A DNA stretch of 64,000 nucleotides from Pseudomonas entomophila (GTDB lineage Bacteria > Pseudomonadota > Gammaproteobacteria > Pseudomonadales > Pseudomonadaceae), in assembly GCF_013523125.1 (NCBI RefSeq), contig NZ_JAAMQJ010000015.1, forward strand, positions 1 through 64,000, read 5' to 3'. Each line of letters starts with the position of its first letter. Positions within the stretch are counted from its first letter, which is position 1. The notes below the pieces were generated by a model, which was not told where the DNA came from, did no database searches, and saw only the letters and a list, made by a program, of their open reading frames with translations. Below are positions 27,034-36,073 of this stretch, in pieces. A program made the position numbers and the translations under genes.

Positions 27034-27930
27034 TCATCCACGCGGGTGGTGCTCGGCATGCAACTGCTGCAGACGTGCCTTGGCCACGTGGGTATAGATC
27101 TGTGTGGTGGACAGGTCGCTGTGCCCCAGCAACATCTGCACCACGCGCAGGTCGGCGCCATGGTTGAGCAGGTGCGTGGCGAAGGCGTGACGCAAGGTAT
27201 GCGGCGACAGGCTCTTGTCGATGCCGGCGACCTGCGCGTGGTGCTTGATGCGGTGCCAGAAGGTCTGCCGAGTCATCTGCTCGCCCCGTTGGCTGGGAAA
27301 CAGCACATCGCTCGGCCGTCCGTTGAGCAGGTCGGCACGGCCACCCCGCAGGTAGCGTTCGACCCAGACCACCGCCTCCTCCCCCATCGGCACCAGGCGC
27401 TCCTTGCTGCCCTTGCCCATCACCCGCAGCACGCCCTGGCGCAGGTTGACCTGGTCGAGCCGCAGACTCACCAGCTCGGTCACCCGTAGCCCGCAGGCAT
27501 ACAGCACCTCGAGCATGGCCCGATCGCGTTCGCCGATCGGCTCACCCAGGTCCGGCGCCTGCAACAGCGCCTCGACATCGGCCTCCGACAGGGACTTGGG
27601 CAGCGGCTTGCCCAATTGCGGCATGTCCACCAGCAGGGTCGGATCGACCGCCACATGGCCTTCGCGCAGCAGGTAGCGGAAGAACCCACGCAGCCCTGAG
27701 ATGAAGCGCGCCGTGGAGCGCGGCTTGTAGCCCTGGTCCACGCGCCAGGCCAGGTGATCGAGGATCAGCTCGCGCCCTACCGCTTCTAGCGTAACGCCAT
27801 GCGTCTGCAACCACCCGTTGAACAGGACGAGGTCACTGCGATAGGACACACGTGTGTTATCGGACAGCCCTTTTTCCAGCCACAGGGCGTCGAGAAAGGG
27901 ATCGATCAGAGGATGGTCGAGTGCGGGCAT
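27034..27930 (-). CDS. xerD: Site-specific tyrosine recombinase XerD
   Basis: A 298-residue recombinase that works with XerC at dif to resolve chromosome dimers, with FtsK. All catalytic residues are present at the E. coli XerD positions: R149, K173, H244, R247, H270 and the nucleophile Y279 (STTQIYTHVA). The N-terminal SAM-like DNA-binding domain covers about 1-105. The length equals that of E. coli XerD. It is upstream of dsbC as in many pseudomonads. The heptad array begins 23 bases before its start, so its promoter must lie in or beyond the array. Confidence 0.97.
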   Translation of the reverse strand: MPALDHPLIDPFLDALWLEKGLSDNTRVSYRSDLVLFNGWLQTHGVTLEAVGRELILDHLAWRVDQGYKPRSTARFISGLRGFFRYLLREGHVAVDPTLLVDMPQLGKPLPKSLSEADVEALLQAPDLGEPIGERDRAMLEVLYACGLRVTELVSLRLDQVNLRQGVLRVMGKGSKERLVPMGEEAVVWVERYLRGGRADLLNGRPSDVLFPSQRGEQMTRQTFWHRIKHHAQVAGIDKSLSPHTLRHAFATHLLNHGADLRVVQMLLGHSDLSTTQIYTHVAKARLQQLHAEHHPRG

Positions 27931-27952
27931 GGGCTACCTGGGCGGGGCGGCG

Positions 27953-28202
27953 AGCTTCGAGCTTCGAGCTTCGAGCTACAAGCTACAAGCTACAAGCTAC
28001 AAGCTACAAGCTACAAGCTACAAGCTACAAGCTACAAGCTACAAGCTACAAGCTACAAGCTACAAGCTACAAGCTACAAGCTACAAGCTACAAGCTACAA
28101 GCTAGAGCAAGTCGCGCCGACATTATTCATTCAATCAACATTCACACAGCGCCGCAGTCCAGCTTGCAGCTTATGGCTTACGGCTTACGGCTTGCAGCTC
28201 AC
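27953..28202. repeat. Largest heptad array, between the thioesterase gene and xerD
   Basis: The left arm, 27953-28106, is three AGCTTCG units, then eighteen perfect AGCTACA units, then AGCTAGA. After a 54-base unique spacer the right arm, 28161-28202, has six units: AGCTTGC, AGCTTAT, GGCTTAC, GGCTTAC, GGCTTGC, AGCTCAC, followed by TCCCCC. The final unit contains the TGA stop of the thioesterase gene. The switch from TCG to ACA as the variable triplet inside one arm, and the perfect identity of eighteen units, point to recent local expansion. Frames through it give only a seven-residue peptide repeat. Confidence 0.9.
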
Positions 28203-28609
28203 TCCCCCACCGGCAACACCGGCACGGGCCGCTTGTCCTCGTCGATCGCCACGAAGCTGAACACGCCATGGATCGCTCGCTCGCGCCCATCCACGTACAT
28301 GTCCTCGACGAAGACCTCGACCTCCACCTGCAGACTGGTGGTGCCGACCCTGACCACCGTCCCGACCAGCTCGACGATGGAACCGGCCGCGATCGGATGC
28401 TTGAAGTCGATCCGGTCGGTCGACACCGTCACCAACGGCAGCCGGCAGAAACGGGTCGCGGCGATGAACGAGACTTCGTCCATCCAGGCCAGGGCCGTGC
28501 CGCCGAACAGGGTGTTGTGGTGATTGGTGGTGGACGGGAATACCGCCTTGGTCACGCGCGTGACCGACGATTCGGTACGGCGCTGGATTTCATGGTCACG
28601 GGTCGTCAT
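28199..28609 (-). CDS. Acyl-CoA thioesterase, hotdog fold (YciA-like)
   Basis: A 136-residue cytoplasmic thioesterase that hydrolyses acyl-CoA. The single hotdog domain is recognised by VFPSTTNHHNTLFGGTALAWMD, with the N-H-x-T-L-F-G-G active-site loop of the YciA/BACH group, and by DRIDFKHPIAAGSIVEL. Its stop codon TGA lies within the last heptad of the array, so the last few bases of the gene and the repeat element touch. The chain length of the substrate cannot be told from sequence. Confidence 0.9.
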   Translation of the reverse strand: MTTRDHEIQRRTESSVTRVTKAVFPSTTNHHNTLFGGTALAWMDEVSFIAATRFCRLPLVTVSTDRIDFKHPIAAGSIVELVGTVVRVGTTSLQVEVEVFVEDMYVDGRERAIHGVFSFVAIDEDKRPVPVLPVGE

Positions 28610-28644
28610 GGCATCGCTTCACGAAAACGGGGAAGGCACATAGC

Positions 28645-28671
28645 AAAAAAGCAGCCCGAAGGCTGCTTTTT
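28645..28671 (-). terminator. Terminator after rplS
   Basis: AAAAAGCAGCC and GGCTGCTTTTT pair around a CGAA tetraloop, with A- and T-tracts on both sides, 39 bases after the rplS stop. It ends the rpsP-rimM-trmD-rplS unit and can also work in the opposite direction. Confidence 0.9.
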
Positions 28672-28709
28672 GTCTCGCGAGGTGGCCTGGGCCACCGGTC
28701 AAACTGCAC

Positions 28710-29060
28710 TCAGGACAGTTTTTCCTTGATGCGAGCGGCTTTGCCGGACAGGTCGCGGAGATAGTACAGCTTGGCTTTACGCACGTCACCACGACGTTTC
28801 ACGGCCAGGCTGTCGATCTGCGGGCTGTAGGTCTGGAAGGTACGCTCGACGCCAACGCCGCTGGAGATCTTGCGCACGGTGAAGGCGCTGTTCAGACCGC
28901 GGTTACGCTTGGCGATCACGACACCTTCGAATGCCTGCAGACGGGAACGCTCGCCTTCCTTCACTTTCACCTGAACGACGACGGTGTCGCCGGGTGCGAA
29001 GGTCGGGATTTCCTTGCTCATCTGCTCGGCTTCGAGCTGCTGGATGATCTTGTTGGTCAT
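28710..29060 (-). CDS. rplS: 50S ribosomal protein L19
   Basis: A 116-residue protein at the 30S-50S interface. [44 protein letters not shown] and [14 protein letters not shown] are family signatures. It is the last gene of the rpsP-rimM-trmD-rplS operon, 42 bases after trmD, and is followed by a strong terminator. Confidence 0.98.
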   Translation of the reverse strand: MTNKIIQQLEAEQMSKEIPTFAPGDTVVVQVKVKEGERSRLQAFEGVVIAKRNRGLNSAFTVRKISSGVGVERTFQTYSPQIDSLAVKRRGDVRKAKLYYLRDLSGKAARIKEKLS

Positions 29061-29102
29061 GCTGTGCTCCTAAGGCGGATGTTCGATCCACCATCGATAC
29101 GT

Positions 29103-29855
29103 TTAACTATCGTTCCGCTCGCGGAGATATTCCTCGAGCAGCTTGTTCTCTTCTCCAGAAAGCGAGCGACTTTCCAGAAGATCGGCGCGTCGCTCGAAGG
29201 TTCTCCCGAGGGATTGCTTCATTCGCCAACGCCGGATGTGTGCATGGTTGCCACTGAGCAACACGTCGGGTACGCGCCGATCCGCATACACCTCAGGTCG
29301 GGTATAGTGCGGGCAGTCCAGCAGACCGTCGGTAAAGGAATCCTCTTCCGCCGAGTCCACATGCCCTAAAGCTCCGGGCAGCAGTCGCGTAACCGCATCG
29401 ATCAGCACCATGGCCGGCAGCTCGCCACCGGACAGAACATAGTCGCCAACCGACCACTCCTCATCGACATGCGTCTCGATGAAACGCTCGTCGATGCCTT
29501 CGTAACGACCGGCGATCAGGATCAACGATCCTGCTTGTGCCAGGTCCTTGACCGCTTGCTGCGTCAGCTTGCGGCCTTGCGGCGACAGGTAGATCACCTT
29601 AGCCTGTGCTCCGGTCGCCTGCCTGGCGCTGGCCAAGGCATCTTCCAGAGGCTTGATCTTCATCACCATGCCTGGGCCGCCACCGAAGGGCCGATCGTCC
29701 ACCGTGTGGTGTCGGTCCGTGGTGTAGTCCCGCGGGTTCCAGCAGGTCACCTCGAGCAACCCCTGTTTCACCGCGCGGCTGGTAATGCCGTACGCCGTGA
29801 TGGCCGAAAACATCTCGGGGAACAACGTGACCACATCGACGCGAAGGTTACCCAT
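29103..29855 (-). CDS. trmD: tRNA (guanine-N1)-methyltransferase
   Basis: A 250-residue SPOUT methyltransferase that makes m1G37 in tRNA and prevents +1 slippage. The trefoil-knot SAM site is visible as [26 protein letters not shown] and [27 protein letters not shown] is near the N-terminus. It starts three bases after the rimM stop, so translation is closely linked. Size and operon position are standard. Confidence 0.98.
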   Translation of the reverse strand: MGNLRVDVVTLFPEMFSAITAYGITSRAVKQGLLEVTCWNPRDYTTDRHHTVDDRPFGGGPGMVMKIKPLEDALASARQATGAQAKVIYLSPQGRKLTQQAVKDLAQAGSLILIAGRYEGIDERFIETHVDEEWSVGDYVLSGGELPAMVLIDAVTRLLPGALGHVDSAEEDSFTDGLLDCPHYTRPEVYADRRVPDVLLSGNHAHIRRWRMKQSLGRTFERRADLLESRSLSGEENKLLEEYLRERNDS

Positions 29856-29858
29856 CGG

Positions 29859-30395
29859 TCAGAAGTCCGCGTCCCAGTCGACCCGCATCACGCCTGCATC
29901 CAGATCGATGGCTTGCACGCATTGCGCCGTGTAGGGCAACAAGCGTTCGCGATCGTCCAGGCTGCCTGCGCAGGGCCGTACCACCAGTACATCGTTCGCG
30001 CCGGTCTCCAACAGGTGATCCACCTTGCCGAACAGCTGTTCGTCCTGGTTGATGACGCTCAGACCCACCAGCTGGTACCAGTAGTACTCGCCGTCGGTCA
30101 GGTTGGGCAAAAGGCTTCGCTCGACACAGATGTCGTAACCGCTCAGAAGCCGTGCTTCGTCGCGATCGTCGAGGCCCTTGAGCTTGACGACCAATCCCTT
30201 TTGCGAGGGACGACCGCTGACCAGCTCTGCCTGCTTTACCACGCCTTCGTGCCGAAGCGTCCAGCGGGGGTAATCCAACAGGTTTTCAATCGGATCGGTA
30301 AAGGAGTACACCTTCACCTCGCCGCGAACGCCGTGAACCGAAAAGATCTTGCCGACGACGATCAGGTCGTCCGCGTTTTCTGGCGTCGCGTTCAT
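29859..30395 (-). CDS. rimM: Ribosome maturation factor RimM
   Basis: A 178-residue 16S rRNA-processing factor that binds S19 during 30S assembly. The N-terminal RimM barrel (VVGKIFSVHGVRGEVKVYS) and a C-terminal PRC-barrel (GEYYWYQLVGLSVIN) are both present. It follows rpsP by five bases and precedes trmD by three, in the conserved operon. Confidence 0.97.
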   Translation of the reverse strand: MNATPENADDLIVVGKIFSVHGVRGEVKVYSFTDPIENLLDYPRWTLRHEGVVKQAELVSGRPSQKGLVVKLKGLDDRDEARLLSGYDICVERSLLPNLTDGEYYWYQLVGLSVINQDEQLFGKVDHLLETGANDVLVVRPCAGSLDDRERLLPYTAQCVQAIDLDAGVMRVDWDADF

Positions 30396-30400
30396 AGTGC

Positions 30401-30652
30401 TCAGGCAGCGGCCTTGGCAGCGTCCTTCAGCAGCTGAGCAACACGCTCAGACGGCTGCGCACCCTGGCTCAGCCAGTAGGTGACACGTTCCTGATCGACC
30501 GACAGACGAACTTCGCCGCCAGCTGCGATCGGGTTGAAGAAACCGATACGCTCGACGAAACGGCCATCACGGGCGTTACGGCTGTTGGTCACGGTCAGGT
30601 GGTAGAATGGGCGCTTTTTGGAGCCGCCACGGGCAAGACGGATGGTTACCAT
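30401..30652 (-). CDS. rpsP: 30S ribosomal protein S16
   Basis: An 83-residue ribosomal protein, start ATG 30652 giving [19 protein letters not shown], the universal S16 N-terminus. VERIGFFNP and [11 protein letters not shown] complete the family pattern. It is the first gene of the operon. Upstream, TTGCAA and GAGAAT spaced by 17 bases on the minus strand (about 30722-30755) could be a promoter, but this is uncertain. A 24-residue upstream extension of the frame has no family match and is rejected. Confidence 0.98.
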   Translation of the reverse strand: MVTIRLARGGSKKRPFYHLTVTNSRNARDGRFVERIGFFNPIAAGGEVRLSVDQERVTYWLSQGAQPSERVAQLLKDAAKAAA

Positions 30653-30825
30653 GTGAACATCGTTCCTGTAGTCGGTGCTGCAAATCTGAATGCACAGTGG
30701 GCACGGGTGCCCAAAAGGCCGCATATTCTCAAGGAATATACGGGCTTTTGCAAACGCCTTTTGGAAAAAGGCCGTTCGCCTGCGTTCGAATCTGCCGGTT
30801 ACGCCGCTCGTAAGGGCGGCAATAT

Positions 30826-30844
30826 CCCCGCCAGGGCGGGGTTT
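30826..30844. terminator. Hairpin downstream of ffh, possible weak terminator
   Basis: CCCCGCC and GGCGGGG form a seven-base stem with a two-base loop, 40 bases after the ffh stop. Only ATATT follows on the minus strand, so termination would be weak. The 231-base gap between rpsP and ffh shows no gene. Confidence 0.4.
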
Positions 30845-30883
30845 CCGGCCAATCGCGGCACCCGCGACCGGCCTGAATCGGGA

Positions 30884-32263
30884 TCAGAGCTTAGGCATGT
30901 TGCCGCCACCTGGCAGCATCCCACCCAGGCCGCGCATCATCTTCGACATGCCGCCCTTGGTGGAGAACTTCTTCATCATCTTCTGCATCTGCTTGTGCTG
31001 CTTGATCAGACGCCCGACGTCCTGCACCTGGGTGCCGGAACCCAAGGCGATGCGGCGCTTGCGCGAGCCGCTGATGACGTCGGGGTCGCGGCGCTCGGCC
31101 GGGGTCATGGAGTTGATGATCGCCTCCATCTGCTTGAACTGCTTCTCGGCCGCGCCCTGGGCATTGCCCATCTGCGACAGGTTCATGCCGCCGATACTCG
31201 GCAGCTTGTCCATCAACCCGCCCAGGCCGCCCATGTTCTTCATCTGCTGAAGCTGGTCACGGAAGTCTTCCAGGTCGAAGCCCTTGCCTTTCTTGAGCTT
31301 CTTGGCGAGCTTGTCGGCCTTGGTCTTGTCCAGGGTCTGCTCGGCCTGCTCGATCAGGCTGAGCATGTCGCCCATGCCGAGGATCCGCGAGGCGATGCGC
31401 TCGGGGTGGAACGGCTCGAGCGCATCGCTCTTCTCGCCCATGCCGATGAACTTGATCGGCTTGCCGGTGATGGCCCGCACCGACAGCGCGGCACCACCGC
31501 GGGCGTCGCCGTCGACCTTGGTGAGGATCACCCCGGTCAGCGGCAGCGCATCGCCGAAGGCCTTGGCGGTGTTGGCGGCGTCCTGGCCGGTCATGGCATC
31601 AACCACGAACAGGGTCTCGACCGGCTTGACCGCGGCATGCAATGCCTTGATCTCGTCCATCATGTCGGCGTCGATGTGCAGACGGCCGGCGGTGTCGACG
31701 ATCACCACGTCGATGTACTTGAGCTTGGCTTCGCGAATCGCCGCCTCGGCGATGGCCACCGGCTTCTGGCTGATGTCGGACGGGAAGAAGGTCACGCCGA
31801 TGTCGTTGGCCAGGGTCTCGAGCTGCTTGATCGCCGCCGGGCGGTAGACGTCGGCCGAGACCACCATGACCGACTTCTTCTTGCGCTCCTTGAGCAACTT
31901 GGCCAGCTTGCCCGCCGTGGTGGTCTTGCCCGCGCCCTGCAGGCCGGCCATCAGCACCACCGCCGGTGGCGCGGCATTGAGCGTGAGCTCTTCGTTGGCG
32001 GCGCCCATCAGACTCTCGAGTTCGGCCTGGACGATCTTCACGAACGCCTGGCCCGGGGTCAGGCTGCGCGACACCTCGGTACCGACGGCCCGTTCCTTGA
32101 CGCTGTTGACGAAATCCTTGACCACCGGCAGCGCAACGTCGGCTTCGAGCAGGGCCATGCGCACTTCGCGCAGCGTGTCCTTGATGTTGTCTTCGGTCAG
32201 CTTGGCCTTGCCGGTGACATGGCGCAGCGTCTGTGACAGGCGGTCGGTCAGGTTTTCGAACAT
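30884..32263 (-). CDS. ffh: Signal recognition particle GTPase Ffh
   Basis: The 459-residue protein of the signal recognition particle. It binds signal peptides and 4.5S RNA and brings ribosomes to FtsY at the membrane. The N domain starts MFENLTDRLSQTLRHVTG. The G domain has GLQGAGKTTTAGKLAKLL, DTAGRLHID and TKVDGDARGG. The methionine-rich M domain runs from about 300 (QLQQMKNMGGLGGLMDKLP, KKFSTKGGMSKMMRGLGG). ATG 32263 has AAGGAT upstream and fits the family start; a long upstream extension of the frame is discarded. It is divergent from the CcsA-like gene. Confidence 0.97.
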   Translation of the reverse strand: MFENLTDRLSQTLRHVTGKAKLTEDNIKDTLREVRMALLEADVALPVVKDFVNSVKERAVGTEVSRSLTPGQAFVKIVQAELESLMGAANEELTLNAAPPAVVLMAGLQGAGKTTTAGKLAKLLKERKKKSVMVVSADVYRPAAIKQLETLANDIGVTFFPSDISQKPVAIAEAAIREAKLKYIDVVIVDTAGRLHIDADMMDEIKALHAAVKPVETLFVVDAMTGQDAANTAKAFGDALPLTGVILTKVDGDARGGAALSVRAITGKPIKFIGMGEKSDALEPFHPERIASRILGMGDMLSLIEQAEQTLDKTKADKLAKKLKKGKGFDLEDFRDQLQQMKNMGGLGGLMDKLPSIGGMNLSQMGNAQGAAEKQFKQMEAIINSMTPAERRDPDVISGSRKRRIALGSGTQVQDVGRLIKQHKQMQKMMKKFSTKGGMSKMMRGLGGMLPGGGNMPKL

Positions 32264-32502
32264 GGTGATCCTTTCAGGCTGGCGAGCCGAGATTTTCAGG
32301 CGCCGGGGCGGCAGACGACACGCGCGGGGCGCAACAAGCCGGCGAGTATAACCAAGACTGGCGCCGCCGCCCACCTGCCCGGCCACCCCGCCACCGCCGA
32401 ACAACCCCTGTGGCCTGTCCCGGTGCCGGCTGGCCGGCAGGCTTCCTAGGCGAGCGCGTTCTATGCCAAACTCCGGCCTTTAGGGCTTGCCTAACAGGAC
32501 TT

Positions 32503-33312
32503 ATGCTCTCCTCACCCAGCCTCATCCCCAATCTGATCGCCGCCTGCCTGTACGCCATCGCCGCGTTCCATCAAGGCACCCGCCTGGCCCAGGGCACGCA
32601 TGCCGACAAACGGCTGCTCGGCGCACTGGGGGGCATCGCCGTCGTGGCCCAGGGCATCGCCCTGTTCTTCCAGCTGCTCACACCGCTGGGCCTGAGCCTG
32701 GACTTCTTCAGTGCCGCCAGCCTGATCGCCACCGCCGTCATCGCCTTGACCCTGCTGGCCTGCCTGCGCATTCCGGTGGAGAACCTGCTGCTGCTCTTGT
32801 TCCCGCTGGGCGCCATCACCGCGCTGTTGTCGCAGTTCGCGCCGCCCGGCACCGTGCCGCTGATCAACGAGCAACCGGGCATCCTGGCGCACATCCTGTT
32901 GTCGATCCTCGCCTACGGGCTGTTCACCATGGCGATGTTCCAGTCCTTGCTGCTGCTGTTGCAGGACCGCCAGCTCAAGCACAAGCATCCGTCGGGACTG
33001 ATCCGCAACTTCCCGCCCCTGCAGACCATGGAAAGCCTGCTGTTCGGCTTCCTCTGGGCCGGCTGGGGCCTGCTCACACTGTCGCTGATCTCCGGCTGGC
33101 TGTTTCTGGACAACCTGTTCGCCCAGCACCTGGTGCACAAGACCTCGCTGTCGTGCATCGCCTGGGTGGTGTTCAGCGTCCTGCTGCTGGGGCGCCACCG
33201 GCTGGGCTGGCGCGGGCACAAGGCGATTCGCTGGACGCTGGCCGGGTTCTGCCTGCTGATGCTGGCGTACTTCGGGAGCAAGCTGGTACGTGAATTCATC
33301 CTGCATATCTGA
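32503..33312 (+). CDS. ypjD: CcsA/CcmC-like integral membrane protein (YpjD type)
   Basis: A 269-residue polytopic protein with about eight hydrophobic helices (LIPNLIAACLYAIAAFH, LLGALGGIAVVAQGIALFF, ILAHILLSILAYGLFTMAM and others). This is the cytochrome c assembly membrane-protein fold used in heme handling, and histidines such as those in HQGTRL, ILAHIL and FAQHLVHKT could bind heme. As in E. coli it is divergent from ffh and precedes a CorB-like CBS-domain gene. The physiological role is not known. ATG 32503 was chosen over an upstream frame extension because the first helix begins right after it. Confidence 0.88.
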   Translation: MLSSPSLIPNLIAACLYAIAAFHQGTRLAQGTHADKRLLGALGGIAVVAQGIALFFQLLTPLGLSLDFFSAASLIATAVIALTLLACLRIPVENLLLLLFPLGAITALLSQFAPPGTVPLINEQPGILAHILLSILAYGLFTMAMFQSLLLLLQDRQLKHKHPSGLIRNFPPLQTMESLLFGFLWAGWGLLTLSLISGWLFLDNLFAQHLVHKTSLSCIAWVVFSVLLLGRHRLGWRGHKAIRWTLAGFCLLMLAYFGSKLVREFILHI

Positions 33313-33321
33313 TCGCTCATC

Positions 33322-34530
33322 ATGATGGACGCCCCCACGCTCGATCCGTTGATCGCCCTCCTGGTCCTGGCCCTGTTGTGGTCGATGCTGTTCGGTGCGG
33401 TCGAAGCGGCGCAACGGCAGATCACGATGGCCCTGCCGGATGCCCATCCCGACATGCCGCGGCTTTCCATGCGGGCGCTGATCCTGTGCACTGGGGTGGG
33501 TCGCCTGCTGGTGCTGGGTAGCGCGTTGCTGATCGGCCAGCGCCAGGCACCGGTCCACGGCTTCTGGCTGGCCGGCCTGGGGGCGACCCTCGTGCTGCTG
33601 GTGCTGACCGATTACCTGCCGCGTCGCCTGGCGCATCGCCACCCCCGCGCCGTGCTGAGCCTGGGCGACAGCCTGTTGCACGCGCCGCTGCTGATCGTCC
33701 AGCCGCTGGCCTGCCTGCTCGATGGCTGCGCACGCCTGTTGCTGCGCCCCTTCCAGCGGGGTCCGGTCGCTCATCCCGCGCAGGTCGAGCAGCACGATGC
33801 GCTCGAGGAGCCGCCTCGGAGCGCGCCCACACGCTCCGATCTGCTCGAAGGTGTGCGGGCCCTGCAGCGCATCACCGTCAACGACATCCTGATTCCGCGC
33901 AATGACGTCGATGGCATCAACCTCGACGATCCGATCGAGACGATCACCGCCCAGCTCCGGGGCACCCGTCATACGCGTCTGCCGGTCTACCACGCCGACA
34001 TCAACCAGGTGCAGGCGGTGCTCAACCGCAAGACCCTCGAACACCTGCTAAAGGCCGACAGCCTGACCGTCGAGCAGCTGAAGGCGGCCTGCCATGAGCC
34101 CTACTTCATCCCCGAGGGCACACCCCTGCAGCAGCAACTGCTCAATTTCCACAAGCAGCAACGCCGCCTGGGCCTGGTGGTGGACGAGTATGGCGATGTG
34201 CTGGGCCTGGTCACGCTCGAGGACATCCTGGAAGAGATCGTCGGTGAGTTCGAGGACGAGCAAGGGCTGGACAACCCCCATGTCCATCCCCAGGCCGATG
34301 GTCGCTACGTGATCGATGGCGTGGCCTCGCTGCGCGAGATCAACCGCAGCCTGGGCTGGCACCTGCCCTGCGATGGCGGCCCCAAGACCCTCAACGGGCT
34401 GGTCACCGAGGCACTGGAAAGCATTCCCGCCAGCGCCGTGTGCCTGAAGGTCGGGCGTTACCGTCTGGAAATCCTGGAAACCGAAGACAACCGTGCCAGC
34501 AAGGTGCTGGTCTGGACCCTGAACCGCTAG
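33322..34530 (+). CDS. CNNM/CorB-like membrane protein with CBS and CorC domains
   Basis: A 402-residue protein of the HlyC/CorC (UPF0053) family, homologous to E. coli YfjD/CorB, implicated in Mg or Co handling. About 170 residues of N-terminal membrane segments (LIALLVLALLWSMLF, WLAGLGATLVLLVLTDYLPRR) are followed by two CBS domains (HTRLPVYHADINQVQ, RLGLVVDEYGDVLGLVTLEDILEEIVGEF). A CorC transporter-associated domain is C-terminal (GVASLREINRSLGW). It begins nine bases after the CcsA-like gene and is probably cotranscribed with it. Transport itself is inferred from the family. Confidence 0.88.
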   Translation: MMDAPTLDPLIALLVLALLWSMLFGAVEAAQRQITMALPDAHPDMPRLSMRALILCTGVGRLLVLGSALLIGQRQAPVHGFWLAGLGATLVLLVLTDYLPRRLAHRHPRAVLSLGDSLLHAPLLIVQPLACLLDGCARLLLRPFQRGPVAHPAQVEQHDALEEPPRSAPTRSDLLEGVRALQRITVNDILIPRNDVDGINLDDPIETITAQLRGTRHTRLPVYHADINQVQAVLNRKTLEHLLKADSLTVEQLKAACHEPYFIPEGTPLQQQLLNFHKQQRRLGLVVDEYGDVLGLVTLEDILEEIVGEFEDEQGLDNPHVHPQADGRYVIDGVASLREINRSLGWHLPCDGGPKTLNGLVTEALESIPASAVCLKVGRYRLEILETEDNRASKVLVWTLNR

Positions 34531-34759
34531 CTATACTCGGGTCACGCTTATCCAGCCCTGCCGTATCCCCTGCTACCCGCGCCTGGGGGCCAGCGGCCAG
34601 TCCACGGCTCGACGCACCTGCGGCATCGCCTCGCCATCCTGAGCGCTGCCCTCCCGGCCCCATCCGGCCCCGCCCGTCGAGACGTCGAATCACAAGAACA
34701 GGCTCCAGCCTGCGCGCCTGCGCAGGCCATGAAGCACCAGACTGCCAGGGATCGATGCC

Positions 34760-36073
34760 ATGACTTCCAGCGACACGTTCGCCTCCACCGCGCCGACCGC
34801 GCCGACCGCGCCGGTGAATTCTCCTGCCCGCGTGGCCACCGCCAGCTTCATCGGTACCGCCATCGAGTTCTACGACTTCTACGTCTACGCCACAGCAGCG
34901 GCCCTGGTGATCGGGCCGGTGTTCTTCCCCTCCGGCTCAGGCACCGCCCAGATGCTGGCGGCGTTCATGACCTTCGGTATCGCCTTCCTGGCCAGGCCGC
35001 TAGGCTCGGCGCTGTTCGGGCACTTTGGCGACCGCATCGGACGCAAATCGACGCTGGTCGCCTCGCTGCTACTGATGGGCGTCTCCACCACGCTGATCGG
35101 CGTGCTGCCGGGCTATGACAGCATCGGCCTGTGGGCCCCGGTGATCCTGTGCCTGCTGCGCTTCGGCCAAGGCCTGGGCCTGGGCGGCGAATGGGGTGGT
35201 GCGGCCCTGCTGGCGACCGAGAACGCCCCGGCAGGCAAGCGCGCCTGGTTCGGCATGTTCCCGCAACTGGGCCCGTCCATCGGCTTCCTGGCCGCCAACG
35301 GCCTGTTCCTGACGCTGGCCCTGGTGCTGAGCGACGAGCAGTTCCGCGACTGGGGCTGGCGCATCCCGTTCCTGCTCAGCGCGGCACTGGTGCTGGTGGG
35401 CCTGTACGTGCGCCTCAAGCTTGAAGAAAGCCCGGTGTTCGCCACGGCCGTCGCCCGCCAGGAGCGCGTGAAGCTGCCGGTGGTCGAGCTGTTCGCCCAT
35501 TATTGGCAACCGATGCTGCTGGGCGCCATGGCCATGGTGGTGTGCTATGCGCTGTTCTACATCTCCACGGTGTTTTCCCTGAGCTATGGCGTCTCGGCCC
35601 TGGGCTATACCCGGGAGGGCTTCCTGGCGATGCTGTGCTTCGCGGTGGTCTTCATGGCGTTGGCCACCCCGCTGTCGGCCTGGCTCAGCGACCGCTACGG
35701 ACGCAAGCCGGTGTTGATGGTCGGCGGCGTGCTGGCGGTCGCCTCGGGCTTCGCCATGGAGCCGATGCTGACCTCCGGTTCGAGCGTGGGCGTGGCCGCG
35801 TTTCTGGCGCTGGAGCTGTTCCTGATGGGCATGACCTTCGCGCCGATGGGCGCCCTGCTGCCCGAGCTGTTCCCGACCCACGTGCGCTACACCGGTGCCT
35901 CTGCCGCCTACAACCTGGGCGGCATCGTCGGCGCCTCGGCGGCCCCGTTCTTCGCGCAGAAGCTGGTCAGCCTGGGCGGATTGAGCTGGGTCGGCGGGTA
36001 CGTGTCGGGCGCGGCGGTAATCAGCCTGGTGGCGGTGATGTGCCTGAAGGAAACGCGGGATCGGGCGCTCTGA
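34760..36073 (+). CDS. MFS metabolite:proton symporter (YhjE/ShiA-like)
   Basis: A 437-residue, 12-helix transporter of the MHS family. The N-terminus has a Thr/Ala/Pro repeat, then VATASFIGTAIEFYDFYVYATAAALV and the loop GHFGDRIGRKSTLVASLL with the MFS RxGRK signature. FGQGLGLGGEWGGAALLATENAP and the second-half loop SDRYGRKPVLM follow. GALLPELFPTHVRYTGAS is nearly the same as in E. coli YhjE. The substrate is likely a small organic acid but cannot be told. The 229-base gap before it has no gene; TATACT at 34532-34537 might be a distant -10. A repeat-rich gap follows. Confidence 0.9.
   Translation: MTSSDTFASTAPTAPTAPVNSPARVATASFIGTAIEFYDFYVYATAAALVIGPVFFPSGSGTAQMLAAFMTFGIAFLARPLGSALFGHFGDRIGRKSTLVASLLLMGVSTTLIGVLPGYDSIGLWAPVILCLLRFGQGLGLGGEWGGAALLATENAPAGKRAWFGMFPQLGPSIGFLAANGLFLTLALVLSDEQFRDWGWRIPFLLSAALVLVGLYVRLKLEESPVFATAVARQERVKLPVVELFAHYWQPMLLGAMAMVVCYALFYISTVFSLSYGVSALGYTREGFLAMLCFAVVFMALATPLSAWLSDRYGRKPVLMVGGVLAVASGFAMEPMLTSGSSVGVAAFLALELFLMGMTFAPMGALLPELFPTHVRYTGASAAYNLGGIVGASAAPFFAQKLVSLGGLSWVGGYVSGAAVISLVAVMCLKETRDRAL

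Noticed and set aside
27953..28106. CRISPR array
   Set aside because: The units are seven bases and contiguous, without unique spacers between repeats, and no cas gene is near.
27799..28523. Open frames through the heptad arrays that translate into a repeated LQATSYK peptide
   Set aside because: A seven-base repeat gives the same seven-residue repeat in every open frame; there is no ribosome site or conserved start, and the frames overlap xerD and the thioesterase gene on the other strand.
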